Source: Clostridiales bacterium
GTDB taxonomy: Bacteria > Bacillota > Clostridia > Christensenellales > Pumilibacteraceae
Direction of reading: 5' to 3'
Length of the DNA: 64,000 nucleotides
NCBI GenBank assembly: GCA_022508505.1
Contig: JAFLVC010000001.1
Coordinates: 62,001-126,000 of the forward strand
Within the stretch, counting starts at the first letter, position 1; each line of letters begins with the position of its first letter. Position numbers and translations under genes: made by a program. Below are positions 1 to 7,464 of this stretch, piece after piece. The notes beneath the pieces are model-generated. The model worked only from the letters and a program-made list of their open reading frames with translations. It ran no database searches and had not been told where the DNA came from.

Positions 1-1256
1 ACCTTCTTTCGCCTACCGAGGTCGACGTTGTCGGTTTTGCGGCTTCTGAGATCCTTGACAGGGTGTTCCGCAATAGTAAAGCGGTAGTCCTCGCCGAACT
101 CGTTTATATAGCTGTCGATAACCTTGTGGCTTGCCACGGACGAAGGGGTTTTGTTTACTGCGTTGTTATACTTAAAGTACTCGTAGTTGTCGGGTACATT
201 GTTGAGGTCGGCGTAGTCCTCGAGCACGGCGGTATTGTTGACGGTATTTTTGAGGATATTGCGGATATAGTGTTTGTTCTTTTCGCAGTTGTCGTTAAAG
301 GACAGAAGCGGCGGAAACTCGGCGTCGGGTATGACCTGCTGCCATTCCTTCTTCTCGTACTTTTTGAGAAGCTCTGCGGCGTAGTGTAGGTGCGAGAGCT
401 CTTGCTCGAAGTGTACGGTCCATATCTTTTTCGCCACCTCGTTGGTCTCCTCGTTCATCGCCGAGTAATAAAGATAGCACTCGGCATACTCGTGCATGAG
501 CAGGCATTCGAGCCAGGTCGTCGTCGGGTCCATGAGAGACTCGTACTGCGTGACGTGCATTTCTTCGACCATGCCTATTTCGAGGAACAGCTTGCGGCCG
601 AGATCGGACGTCGGATAGAACGTTCCCGCATTCATATAAAAATTCATTGTCTGCTGTTCGGCGGCGGTGATTGTCATTGTGTGCAGCTTGGTTGCGAGCG
701 ACGCGGTGTGCTTTATCGGGCGGCGAACGTTATCGAACGGATAACGGTGCTCGGCTATCGTGGGGCGACCGGGCATTATTTCGGTGTAGCTGCCGACAAG
801 CTTCTCGCCGGCTATGCCGTGCTCCATTTCCAAGAGGTCGCTGAAGCGGTAAAGGTGATCGAAGTCCTCGAGAAGCGCGAAGTCGAGGGCGGCTTTGACG
901 TACTTGTCCTTTTCGGTTTGCGCGAGGACCGCAGTCAAATCGACTGCGAGCTGTTCGTACGAAATGGTCGTTTCGAGAACGGTCTCGTCTTTCGGTTTGA
1001 AATAAGAAATGCGCTTTTGTTGTTGCTGTTCGAGGTTGCGGAGAACGGCAACGTCGCGTCGCAGGTCGTTGTCAAGAGTGTGTCGCGCGAGTTGATGCAT
1101 AAACCATTGTTCCTCGAACTCGGCGCCGTTCAGAAGAATGGTGCGCACCTTGGTGTATGCGTCGGTCGCGTTCTTATCGTAAGCCGTGGGATACAGCTTT
1201 TTCCAATCGTCGACGCATTTATCAATCTTGCACGTTTTTTCGAAAAATGGGTTCAT
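1..1256 (-). CDS. Ferritin-like di-iron domain protein (3' end outside window)
   Basis: The frame reads leftward from the ATG at 1256-1254 for 418 codons without a stop, so the C-terminus lies beyond base 1. A GGAGGT ribosome site (complement of 1262-1268) sits about 6 nt before the ATG. The protein is helical and carries repeated Glu/His pairs typical of the ferritin-like four-helix fold: an EMEHG segment near residue 185, EIGMVEEMH near 270, and HFEQELSHLHYAAELL near 325. Such ExxH pairs usually bind two irons, so a role in iron or peroxide handling is likely from the family, though no exact subfamily is recognised. There is no signal peptide, so it should be cytosolic. It stands alone, with a promoter candidate directly upstream. 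The di-iron reading is moderately sure; substrate unknown. Confidence 0.7.
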   Translation of the reverse strand, partial: MNPFFEKTCKIDKCVDDWKKLYPTAYDKNATDAYTKVRTILLNGAEFEEQWFMHQLARHTLDNDLRRDVAVLRNLEQQQQKRISYFKPKDETVLETTISYEQLAVDLTAVLAQTEKDKYVKAALDFALLEDFDHLYRFSDLLEMEHGIAGEKLVGSYTEIMPGRPTIAEHRYPFDNVRRPIKHTASLATKLHTMTITAAEQQTMNFYMNAGTFYPTSDLGRKLFLEIGMVEEMHVTQYESLMDPTTTWLECLLMHEYAECYLYYSAMNEETNEVAKKIWTVHFEQELSHLHYAAELLKKYEKKEWQQVIPDAEFPPLLSFNDNCEKNKHYIRNILKNTVNNTAVLEDYADLNNVPDNYEYFKYNNAVNKTPSSVASHKVIDSYINEFGEDYRFTIAEHPVKDLRSRKTDNVDLGRRKK

Positions 1257-1277
1257 TGATTTACCTCCGTTTCGGGA

Positions 1278-1306
1278 CTTATTCCCGCCGAGTGAATTAT
1301 TGTCAA
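1278..1306 (-). promoter_or_regulatory. Candidate promoter of the ferritin-like gene
   Basis: On the minus strand TTGACA (complement of 1301-1306) is followed after 17 bases by AATAAG (complement of 1278-1283). The -35 is perfect and the -10 matches four of six bases. It lies about 20 bases before the ribosome site of the ferritin-like gene. Confidence 0.45.
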
Positions 1307-1456
1307 CAGGGAAGACGATTAAACGGAAAAACGAAAAATATCGGCGGAAGCGATGGCGCCGTTCACGATTATATTATAAAATCATAATAATAAGACCGCA
1401 AGAGGCATAGTCCCGCAGACAAGAGAAGAAAGCCGCGTCGAACAATGACAAGCTTC

Positions 1457-1507
1457 ACTTAACATGGGGAGCTGTCATCGAAGCTGACCGAGGGGATGTG
1501 AAAACAG
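1457..1507 (+). repeat. Family B two-hairpin repeat, left arm truncated
   Basis: It matches the family B core ggggagctgtc...gaccgaggggatgtgaaaa. The second stem is formed by gtc-atcgaagct-gac, and the usual aggctcccctt left arm is lost. It runs straight into the family C tract and terminator hairpin at 1516-1575. Confidence 0.7.
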
Positions 1508-1544
1508 CGCGCGACGTGGCTAAATGAATAGATAATAATTATTG

Positions 1545-1575
1545 AAGCGCGGGATACATGTGCCCGCGCTTATAA
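1545..1575 (+). terminator. Orphan terminator-like hairpin
   Basis: AAGCGCGGG (1545-1553) pairs with CCCGCGCTT (1563-1571) around a 9-base loop. The same stem follows the SIMPL gene (23508) and guaA (53368), again after a family C tract, but here no plus-strand gene precedes it. This suggests gene loss or movement of the whole tract-plus-terminator module. Confidence 0.5.
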
Positions 1576-2025
1576 ATTGACCTCACCGCTCTTTTCGAAA
1601 CGATACGTATATACTGCCATCATCCCGACCAATCGAGCGAATAGCGAACAGTCCTGTGGACTGTTTGCCGCGAGAGCCGAGCGAGGCTGTGCCAAGCGGT
1701 GGCGCGTCAGCGTTCGAGGGATCAAGGCGCCCCGCGCCGCACGCTCTTAAATCTTAATCTTTCTACCGCGCTCCATTAAATAAGTTGAGTTCCGCCGCAT
1801 ACTGTGATGGGATGTAACTCCCATTGGCAAACGGAACTGCCGCCGTTAGGCTGCCGAATGGCTTAAATTCAGACGCGCTGAGACAGAATTTTCAAGAAAG
1901 AGGGATATTTTCGGCGGGGCTACCGTGCAACTAAACCGACGGTTTAGTAAATCAAGATTTTTCGAAATTTTCAAAGAATAAAAAACTCGCCCGCAAGCAA
2001 TCGGCGAGCATATTTTGAGCGGCGC

Positions 2026-2054
2026 TTGACAGAGCGCGGGATATTTAGTATAAT
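2026..2054 (+). promoter_or_regulatory. Consensus sigma-A promoter
   Basis: TTGACA (2026-2031), 17-base spacer, TATAAT (2049-2054). Both boxes are perfect. It drives the small membrane protein at 2096. Confidence 0.85.
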
Positions 2055-2095
2055 TTTGGCAGACATTATTGTTGGCAACAAACGAGGAGTCAAAC

Positions 2096-2467
2096 ATGAC
2101 GAAATATTTACTATCCGGCAACGACGTATTTACAAATCCCGACAATCCTTGGTACTACGTCGTGGGCGTAATATTTTTGGTGTTGCTTATCGGTGCGCTC
2201 GTCGCGTACTTTTTGATATCCAAAAAGCTCACAGCAAAAAATTCGGGCGAGCAAGAAAATGACGACACGCCGCCGAGCGAAACTGCAGAGAGCGAGGCGG
2301 ACGATAACGCCGAGTCCAAGGAAGAAGCGGTTTCCGAACATACATCCGAGCAAGAGTCGGAAGCCGAAGCGAAGCCGGAAATTGAACCGACGGTCGAGCG
2401 TGAGCCTGAAGCGGATCCCATCGCCGAGGAAGCCGCAGAGCAGGGAACAAAGTACAAAGAGAAATAA
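2096..2467 (+). CDS. Small single-pass membrane protein with acidic tail
   Basis: A 123-residue protein from the ATG at 2096, chosen over an in-frame ATG at 2069 because a GAGGAG ribosome site (about 2084-2089) precedes it. A short N-terminus is followed by one hydrophobic helix at about residues 19-42 (WYYVVGVIFLVLLIG...), then a Lys-containing stop-transfer stretch and about 75 residues dominated by Glu, Ala, Ser and Pro. The tail is probably disordered and cytoplasmic. A perfect promoter and a terminator frame it as a single-gene unit. No family is recognised. Its strong promoter argues that it is a real, expressed protein. Confidence 0.7.
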   Translation: MTKYLLSGNDVFTNPDNPWYYVVGVIFLVLLIGALVAYFLISKKLTAKNSGEQENDDTPPSETAESEADDNAESKEEAVSEHTSEQESEAEAKPEIEPTVEREPEADPIAEEAAEQGTKYKEK

Positions 2468-2476
2468 CCGACACGC

Positions 2477-2506
2477 AAGCGCGAGCAATTACACTCGCGC
2501 TTATAT
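2477..2506 (+). terminator. Intrinsic terminator after the small membrane protein
   Basis: AAGCGCGAG (2477-2485) pairs with CTCGCGCTT (2494-2502), 8-base loop, followed by an AT-rich tail. Confidence 0.7.
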
Positions 2507-2991
2507 ATTTAGAGCCCCTGTGTAAGACCTGCCGATTTTAGCGATTTTGGAACTATCAACAAATAGATTCATAGATTCCGCTGTCGCTTCGCTCAGAATA
2601 ACGTCTTATATTACTGTGTCATCCCGAGCACAAACGAAAGATTTGAAAATCAAGCAAAAACAAAGTGCGCCGAATCGGTGCGCTAAGAAAAGAACATCTG
2701 TGGCAAAAAAAAGCTCACTGCATTTCGGAAACGAAGTGTAGTGAGCAATTCTATATTTTCATTACTTTGTTGTGCGGCCATCACCCGGACTTTTTCGTTA
2801 CGGTCGAAATGACGGGAAGTGTGATACGGTCGTTCTTCCATCATCCCGAGCGCAGTCGAGTGAACTAAGCGCTTGCGCCGCATTTTCCGTAAGGCGAAAG
2901 CAATTGTTGGGCTTACGGCTCTCTATCACAAACACAATAAATACTAAGATTTTCGTGCATTACTGCGTAGGGCGTTGCACTCGTGCGGGAA
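2507..2991. repeat. Repeat-derived intergenic region
   Basis: No gene seen. A family B fragment lies at about 2512-2533 (cccctgtgtaagacctg, as at 22776). Family A units lie at about 2570-2605 (minus sense) and 2617-2650 (plus sense), making an inverted pair, with decayed units at about 2775-2868. The rest shows nothing recognisable. Confidence 0.5.
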
Positions 2992-3417
2992 TTACTTTTG
3001 TTGATTGTTTAGAGTGACGAGACCGTACTTGGGATAATTGCTGACGATTATGTACATAAAGACGGTGCCGAGAAAAAGAACGGCGGAGTCGAGATCGCCC
3101 TCGCGCATGATTGGCGTATCAAGCCCGCTTTCGGAAGCATAGGCGGAATTGTATGCGTCATGAACGGGAACGGGCAAAGTCGCGAGCGCGGACTTGAGAT
3201 GTTTCACGTATTCGGCGCGGTCGATTCCGGCGCACTCTGCGAGTAGGGTGTACATTTCCGCGGGGCGCAAAAACCCGCGCGAGGCGAGAATGACGGCGTT
3301 CCGAAAATGCCGATAATGTGGCGAAACGCGGTCAAACCCGAGGTTTGCCAAAAACAGATCGCACAGGTAATTGATTTCAGCGTCGTTCAATAGCTTGTCG
3401 ATTTTGTCGATTATCAT
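2992..3417 (-). CDS. Spo0A C-terminal-like small protein
   Basis: A 141-residue protein. Residues about 12-72 resemble the DNA-binding domain of Spo0A: the pattern LGFDRVSPHYRHFRNAV aligns with the family's IGVPxHxKGYxYLREAI, and MYTLLAECAGIDRAEYVKHLKSAL with LYPxIAxKxxTTxSRVERAIRHAI. The Arg-rich recognition helix is poorly kept, so sequence-specific DNA binding may be altered or lost. The receiver domain of true Spo0A is absent. No good ribosome site precedes the ATG, and there is no gene neighbour on the same strand. The Spo0A-C assignment rests on visual alignment only. It could instead be an unrelated helical protein. Confidence 0.45.
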   Translation of the reverse strand: MIIDKIDKLLNDAEINYLCDLFLANLGFDRVSPHYRHFRNAVILASRGFLRPAEMYTLLAECAGIDRAEYVKHLKSALATLPVPVHDAYNSAYASESGLDTPIMREGDLDSAVLFLGTVFMYIIVSNYPKYGLVTLNNQQK

Positions 3418-4085
3418 ATACTACTATATCCAAAGCAAAAATCTGTAATTATAGTTTAAAACTTTTTTCACTCCCTGTCAACAGCACAGCAGGCATAGCC
3501 TGACTTCCCTCATGTTCTTACTTTTCGAATGTTTGATGTATATATCCCGACGAATTACGTTACTTCATTAGGCTCCCCTTAATAAGGGGAGCTGTCACGA
3601 GGAACGAGTGACTGAGGGGGTGTGTAATATTTTCTATCATTCTTTAAATATCATACAAGAAAAAATATTTCGCAAAAAATAAAATAAATTTTAAACAAAA
3701 TAAATTAAATTATTTGTCGAATTCATTTAATTTAATATTATTTATCAATTAAATTATGTGCAAAAATAAAATTCCGAATTTTCTGTGACCCGCGCTAAGT
3801 CGGAAAACCGGACCGACAAAAAATGACAAGACTCTCAAATTAGGCCGTAATTTGCGTTCTAAGCCACTTTATGCTCAAAACGGTAAAAACATACACCCCC
3901 GAAAAACTGCCGAAAACGGGCAAAAACTATATTTCAGGCAAAATTCCGGAAAAAACAGATATTGTATAATCAAACAATAAAAATGTTTTTCGCGCCATTA
4001 AATAATTAAAATAATAATGCTAAACAAAGAAATCAAGCAAGAAAAACAAACGGCAATAAGATTTTCAAAAGAAGCAAGTAAACGC
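3418..4085. other. AT-rich gene-free stretch with one family B repeat
   Basis: A full family B repeat (3571-3623) sits in DNA that becomes very AT-rich from about 3640 to 3780 (runs of aaataaattaaatt). A TATAAT box at 3965-3970 has no good -35. No DnaA-box cluster or gene is seen. Confidence 0.5.
3571..3623 (+). repeat. Family B two-hairpin repeat
   Basis: First hairpin ggctcccctt-aat-aaggggagc. Second hairpin gtcac-gaggaac-gagtgac. The unit ends gagggggtgtg. It is a complete copy whose second stem differs from those at 27114 and 27400 but still pairs. Confidence 0.75.
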
Positions 4086-4114
4086 TTTACATTACCGTCG
4101 AAAAATGATATATT
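4086..4114 (+). promoter_or_regulatory. tRNA-Ser promoter
   Basis: TTTACA (4086-4091), 17-base spacer, TATATT (4109-4114) with a TGN extension at 4106. It lies 10 bases before the tRNA 5' end. Confidence 0.75.
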
Positions 4115-4124
4115 AAACAAACAC

Positions 4125-4213
4125 GGAGGCGTATCGAAGCGGTCACAACGAGGCGGTCTTGAAAACCGTTTGGGTGAAAGCCCACGGGGGTTCGAATCCC
4201 TCCGCCTCCGCCA
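4125..4213 (+). tRNA. tRNA-Ser (anticodon UGA)
   Basis: The acceptor stem GGAGGCG (4125-4131) pairs perfectly with CGCCTCC (4203-4209), followed by discriminator G and an encoded CCA (4211-4213). The anticodon loop cttgaaa gives UGA. A long variable arm (tgggtgaaagccca) marks a class II tRNA, and ggttcgaatcc forms the T loop. It is one of the usual insertion targets for mobile DNA, and AT-rich accessory genes follow it. Confidence 0.95.
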
Positions 4214-4216
4214 GTA

Positions 4217-4261
4217 AGAACCTATAACGAACCACTAAAAGAAGCGTTTTAGGTTCTTATT
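4217..4261 (+). terminator. Terminator after tRNA-Ser
   Basis: AAGAACCTA (from 4217) pairs with TAGGTTCTT (4250-4258), followed by ATTTT. It may also serve the convergent small gene ending at 4262. Confidence 0.65.
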
Positions 4262-4477
4262 TTAACTGTTAGCTTGAATATATCCCGTAATGCCTAAAAT
4301 GAGTTGTTCTAAATTGTTTGCTTCTTCAATAATTGCAATTAAATTGTTTTCGTGAAAAATCGGAAAATTTTGATTTTTAACACCCTGCTTGGCTAATTCT
4401 TTAATTACAGTTTCGTTTGAACCATTGGACTCTGCTATTTTTAATGCTGCGATTATCTTGTCAAAAAGTGTGTTCAT
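4262..4477 (-). CDS. Small hypothetical protein, AT-rich
   Basis: A 71-residue protein. The ATG at 4477 was chosen over an upstream in-frame ATG at 4531 because AGGGAG (complement of 4484-4489) precedes it at a good distance. It reads as two amphipathic helices with a Glu/Asn-rich C-terminus (IIEEANNLEQLILGI). No motif, signal peptide or membrane helix is seen. Its base composition is clearly lower in GC than the chromosome around it, as is that of the next gene at 4915, which fits recent acquisition next to the tRNA. Function unknown. Confidence 0.5.
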   Translation of the reverse strand: MNTLFDKIIAALKIAESNGSNETVIKELAKQGVKNQNFPIFHENNLIAIIEEANNLEQLILGITGYIQANS

Positions 4478-4673
4478 ATACGTCTCCCTAATATTTTTGG
4501 ATATAATATCATAACCACAATAGTTTGTCAAGCATTTTAGCGGCGGTTTATGTCACGAAATCTGCTTGCCGTGAGAACGGAGTGTGTTAGTCTAACAGCG
4601 AAAATGCGTTAAAGTGTATCAAGTCAAGCATATGTAGCAAAAAGCAAGGCGTTTACGAAAATATCCGAACACG

Positions 4674-4824
4674 CGCCGACGAGCGGATCAACAAAGGCGA
4701 TTGCCAAGCGAGCTGGCAACGCCTTTGTCCGCTCGGCGTTTCGGTTACGTTCGCTCGGTTTGTTGCGGCGGGTGCATGACTAAAGCTGCGCAGCGGCACA
4801 CTTGTTATATATCAAGCACCCGCC
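4674..4824. repeat. Two strong inverted repeats in the accessory pocket
   Basis: First, a hairpin with a stem of roughly 25 bp spans 4674-4738: CGCCGA.GAGCGGA..AACAAAGGCG.TTGCCA on the left and its complement on the right. Second, GGCGGGTGC (4767-4775) pairs with GCACCCGCC (4816-4824) around a loop that itself contains the palindrome GCTGCGCAGC (4785-4794). They lie between the 71-aa gene and the promoter of the HNH-like gene. The remaining stretch 4532-4673 holds nothing recognisable. Confidence 0.6.
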
Positions 4825-4857
4825 ATAGTGCCATTTTAGGTTTGTCCCAAAATTGCC

Positions 4858-4886
4858 TTGAACTGCGTTACTTTCTATGTTATAAT
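4858..4886 (+). promoter_or_regulatory. Promoter of the HNH-like gene
   Basis: TTGAAC (4858-4863), 17 bases, TATAAT (4881-4886) with a TGN extension. Confidence 0.8.
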
Positions 4887-4914
4887 ATCTTTAATAATAT
4901 AAAAAGAGGTTTTT

Positions 4915-5634
4915 ATGAATATTGAAGAGTATGAAAAAGTTAAGGAGCTTACATATTTAGAGTATTGCGATTATTTGCAACAAAAATATGGTATTGGCTT
5001 ATGTGATTATATGACGCAATCTTGGAGTGCAAATCCAAAGTGTTCACGTACAAAGGATGGATTATTCGCTCATCATAAATATGAAGACCACGCAATTAGA
5101 TTATCTGATAAAGAATATGCTATGAAAAATCCTTTTGAATGGCAATTAGCAGAGAATATTGTTTATTGCGATTATTTAGAACATTTGCTTTTACATATTC
5201 TTATTTGTGAAAATCCTGCTGTGGATAAAAACGAAAATGAAGTGGTTGGCATCGGGGGTATTTTGCAGTATTTAATTCCTGAACTTAATGATTTGTATAG
5301 TGTTGCTGAAGCGAAGAAGAGGCTTGAAGAAATGCGTAATAAGTTAAGTGAGGATGAAGCGACTGAATGGGCAGATCAAATAAGCAGTTGGGAACCAAGA
5401 GCGAAGTGGAAAAGAAATTGTCAACAATTAGTGGCAAATGACAAAGAAGTATTTTTTGTATTATTAAAAAGATTTAAGCTTTCATACGAAAAGCATTATA
5501 AGTATAATAGAAATTCTTTTTGCAAAAGTTTATATGAAAGGCGTAGTTTGTTTAGTATGGATAAATGGTATAGGTTTTGGCGTATGTCATTTGTAAAAGA
5601 CATATATAAACAAATTAGAATAGCTCTAACTTAA
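4915..5634 (+). CDS. HNH-like nuclease-fold protein, AT-rich
   Basis: A 239-residue protein with GAGG ribosome site at about 4904. Residues about 49-56 read GLFAHHKYED, and about 79-95 read LAENIVYCDYLEHLLLHILI. This spacing of His-His, then a hydrophobic VYCD strand, then ExxxxH resembles the beta-beta-alpha metal core of HNH endonucleases, where the family form is HHI...NLVxLxxxEHxxxH. The C-terminal half (130-239) is Lys/Arg/Tyr-rich and could bind nucleic acid. It has its own strong promoter and no obvious partner gene. Low GC compared with its neighbours suggests transfer. A nuclease role, perhaps in defence or a mobile element, is inferred from the motif alone. Confidence 0.5.
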   Translation: MNIEEYEKVKELTYLEYCDYLQQKYGIGLCDYMTQSWSANPKCSRTKDGLFAHHKYEDHAIRLSDKEYAMKNPFEWQLAENIVYCDYLEHLLLHILICENPAVDKNENEVVGIGGILQYLIPELNDLYSVAEAKKRLEEMRNKLSEDEATEWADQISSWEPRAKWKRNCQQLVANDKEVFFVLLKRFKLSYEKHYKYNRNSFCKSLYERRSLFSMDKWYRFWRMSFVKDIYKQIRIALT

Positions 5635-5903
5635 ATAATATTCGTTTTAGGTTACGACTGCTCCGACAAAAATGTTTGCGAAGTATTTGCGACAGGTTCG
5701 CTATCCGCTTGCATCGACAAACAAAAACGTGCCGAGTTCTTTAACTTTTGCGGTAGTCGATACGAGCGGATAATGTATATTGTAAAGCCGTGCGCGACCA
5801 TGCGCAAACATACCGCCGCCGACAAGAATGAATTGTGCGAGCGCGCGACAAAGCGAGTTCGGGTTTTTACAGAGGGAGTGCGTATATACGATAAAAATCC
5901 GTG
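5635..5903. other. Gene-free stretch
   Basis: Between the HNH-like gene and the next promoter I see no gene, repeat family or clear hairpin. Confidence 0.4.
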
Positions 5904-5932
5904 TTGACTAATTCGATATATTTTGCTATAAT
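5904..5932 (+). promoter_or_regulatory. Promoter of the GIY-YIG gene
   Basis: TTGACT (5904-5909), 17 bases, TATAAT (5927-5932), TGN extension. Confidence 0.8.
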
Positions 5933-5955
5933 GTGCGTGGCGAGGTTAATCTTAT

Positions 5956-6612
5956 ATGGAAAACAGAGAGGGTTATATCTATATACTTACCAATCCTTCA
6001 TTTCCGCCCTATGTCAAAATAGGATATGCCGATGATGTGGACAGACGAGTTAGAGAACTGAACAGAACGGAATGCACGCCGTTCGGTTTTCGTGTATATG
6101 CAACATACAAGGTAAATTCACGGCTGAAAGACAAAAATCTTCACGCGCTCATCGATTTGCTTAATCCCTCGCTTCGCAGCGTGGATAATATCGACGGCGC
6201 TGTAAGAACGCGAGAGTTTTATGCCATTTCCCCCGAGGACGCGTTTAAAGTTTTGCACGCAGTAGCTTCGATTAACGGGCTTGAAAGCAATCTTGAGCTG
6301 CGAGAAAAATCGCCGGACGCGGCAAAAGAAGAAGCCGCGGCGGAAAAAATCGAAGTAATGCACGACAGAGCAAAACCGTTCAGCTTTGCAAAGGCGGGCA
6401 TTCCGCAGGGGGCAATAATAACTTATATTGCAGACGAAACGATCACGGCCACAGTATGCGCCGACTTGAAGCATGTTGAATATGAAGGACAGGTTTATTC
6501 ATTGAGCAGTCTGGCGGATAAATTGCGAGGGAAAAGCCCGAGCGCGGGACCGCGGTACTTTATGTATAACGGCAAGGAACTAAACCAAATTCGTGACGAA
6601 ATAGGCTTTTGA
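5956..6612 (+). CDS. GIY-YIG nuclease with C-terminal RAMA-like domain
   Basis: A 218-residue protein. Residues 6-100 form a GIY-YIG domain of the T5orf172 type: GYIYILTNPSFPPYVKIGYA, then the conserved Arg in DVDRRVRELN, and a Glu in TREFYAI near residue 95. A charged linker (120-140) leads to about 75 residues (FSFAKAGIPQGAIITYI... YSLSSLADKLRGKS) that resemble the RAMA domain found attached to restriction and methylase enzymes. Proteins of this length and architecture are common single genes in Clostridia. It sits in the accessory pocket after the tRNA but has more ordinary base composition than the preceding gene. It probably cuts DNA, as part of defence or as a selfish nuclease, with no partner visible. 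Confidence 0.8.
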   Translation: MENREGYIYILTNPSFPPYVKIGYADDVDRRVRELNRTECTPFGFRVYATYKVNSRLKDKNLHALIDLLNPSLRSVDNIDGAVRTREFYAISPEDAFKVLHAVASINGLESNLELREKSPDAAKEEAAAEKIEVMHDRAKPFSFAKAGIPQGAIITYIADETITATVCADLKHVEYEGQVYSLSSLADKLRGKSPSAGPRYFMYNGKELNQIRDEIGF

Positions 6613-6645
6613 TGAAAAGCGCGTCTCGCATCGGAAATATTCACG

Positions 6646-6786
6646 TTAATCCATATTTATATTATCGTACAGAGAAAGATCGGAATTTAAAAATTCGCAG
6701 ACAGTCATGCCGAAGCCGTCGATAATGTTTCCGCAAAGAACCCCTGAAACGAATATTTCGTCTCGGGTGTTATAGGATTGGTATTT
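6646..6786 (-). pseudogene. Possible gene remnant
   Basis: On the minus strand an open stretch of about 46 codons (ending at a TAA at 6646-6648) encodes a protein-like segment with patterns such as GVLCGNIIDGFG and CEFLNSDLSLYDN, but it has no start codon with a ribosome site and is closed upstream by a stop at 6787-6789. It may be the tail of a decayed gene. The evidence is weak. The rest of 6613-6841 shows nothing else. Confidence 0.2.
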
Positions 6787-6841
6787 TCAATAATAATGGC
6801 GAGGACGGCGGCTTCGCGCGAAAAAAATTTTTTGTCGGTTA

Positions 6842-6870
6842 TTGAACATTTTGTCGAAACGTGTTATAAT
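6842..6870 (+). promoter_or_regulatory. Promoter of the hpt-permease operon
   Basis: TTGAAC (6842-6847), 17 bases, TATAAT (6865-6870). No purine-riboswitch signature is seen in the short leader (6871-6899). Confidence 0.8.
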
Positions 6871-6899
6871 GATTTAAACACACGGGATGCGGAATTATT

Positions 6900-7445
6900 A
6901 TGGATAAAGATTTGGAACGCATAGTTTTGAGCGAAGAGCAGATTGCTCGCAAGGTCAAGGACGCCGCGGCGTGGCTTGACGGCAGGTTTAAGGGCGCGAC
7001 CGCGCCGCCGCTCGCGATCAGCGTTTTGAAGGGAAGCGTTTTCTTCTTTTGCGACGTCGTGCGCGCGATGAGAACCAACGTTCAAATCGACTTCATGACT
7101 GTATCGTCGTACGGCAATGCTTCCGAAACGTCGGGCGTTCCTAAAATCGTCATGGACCTTGCGGCGTCCGTTTACGACCGCGACGTCATTCTCATTGAGG
7201 ACATCGTCGATTCGGGGCATACGCTTGCCCGCATGAGGGACCTGATTCTCGGTCGCGGAGCGAAGTCTTTTACCGTGGTCACGCTTTTCGACAAGCCGGC
7301 GCGCAGGAAAGTCGACATTTGCGCCGACTACTCTTGTTTTGAAATAGGCGACGAGTTTATCGTCGGGTACGGTTTGGACTACGCCCAGCAGTACCGCACC
7401 CTGCCGTACGTTGGCATATTGAAGCGCGAAATCTACGAAAAATAA
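6900..7445 (+). CDS. hpt: Hypoxanthine phosphoribosyltransferase
   Basis: A 181-residue cytosolic enzyme that joins hypoxanthine or guanine to PRPP to give IMP or GMP. The PRPP-binding signature VILIEDIVDSGHTL is at residues 96-109, the flexible catalytic loop contains MTVSSYGN (about 67-74), and the pyrophosphate-loop segment LKGSVFF is at about 44-50. The length matches the bacterial HPRT family (about 180). The ribosome site is weak (ggatgcgg), but the ATG fits the family start. A nucleobase permease follows after 19 bases, giving a purine-uptake and salvage operon. GMP synthase is encoded elsewhere in the window (51754). Confidence 0.95.
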   Translation: MDKDLERIVLSEEQIARKVKDAAAWLDGRFKGATAPPLAISVLKGSVFFFCDVVRAMRTNVQIDFMTVSSYGNASETSGVPKIVMDLAASVYDRDVILIEDIVDSGHTLARMRDLILGRGAKSFTVVTLFDKPARRKVDICADYSCFEIGDEFIVGYGLDYAQQYRTLPYVGILKREIYEK

Positions 7446-7464
7446 AAGGAGCATTGCGGATAAC

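Larger units (their letters stand above)
1307..2025. other. Gene-free stretch with degenerate repeats and an orphan terminator
   Basis: I see no credible gene here. It holds a left-truncated family B unit (1457-1507), a short family C tract (about 1516-1545), a terminator-like hairpin (1545-1575) and, at about 1617-1735, GC-rich DNA resembling a decayed family A unit that contains the palindrome aacagtcctgtggactgtt. The stretch 1740-2000 shows nothing identifiable. Confidence 0.5.

Noticed and set aside
390-1259. A 289-codon plus-strand frame at the left edge
   Set aside because: It is the shadow of the partial ferritin-like gene, which has a good ribosome site and ExxH motifs.
3640-3800. 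AT-rich region as a replication origin
   Set aside because: No cluster of TTATCCACA-like DnaA boxes and no dnaA/dnaN nearby.
4017-4217. A 66-codon frame covering tRNA-Ser
   Set aside because: It overlaps the tRNA and its promoter and has no independent support.
6871-6899. Purine riboswitch before hpt
   Set aside because: The leader is only about 25 bases and lacks any aptamer elements.
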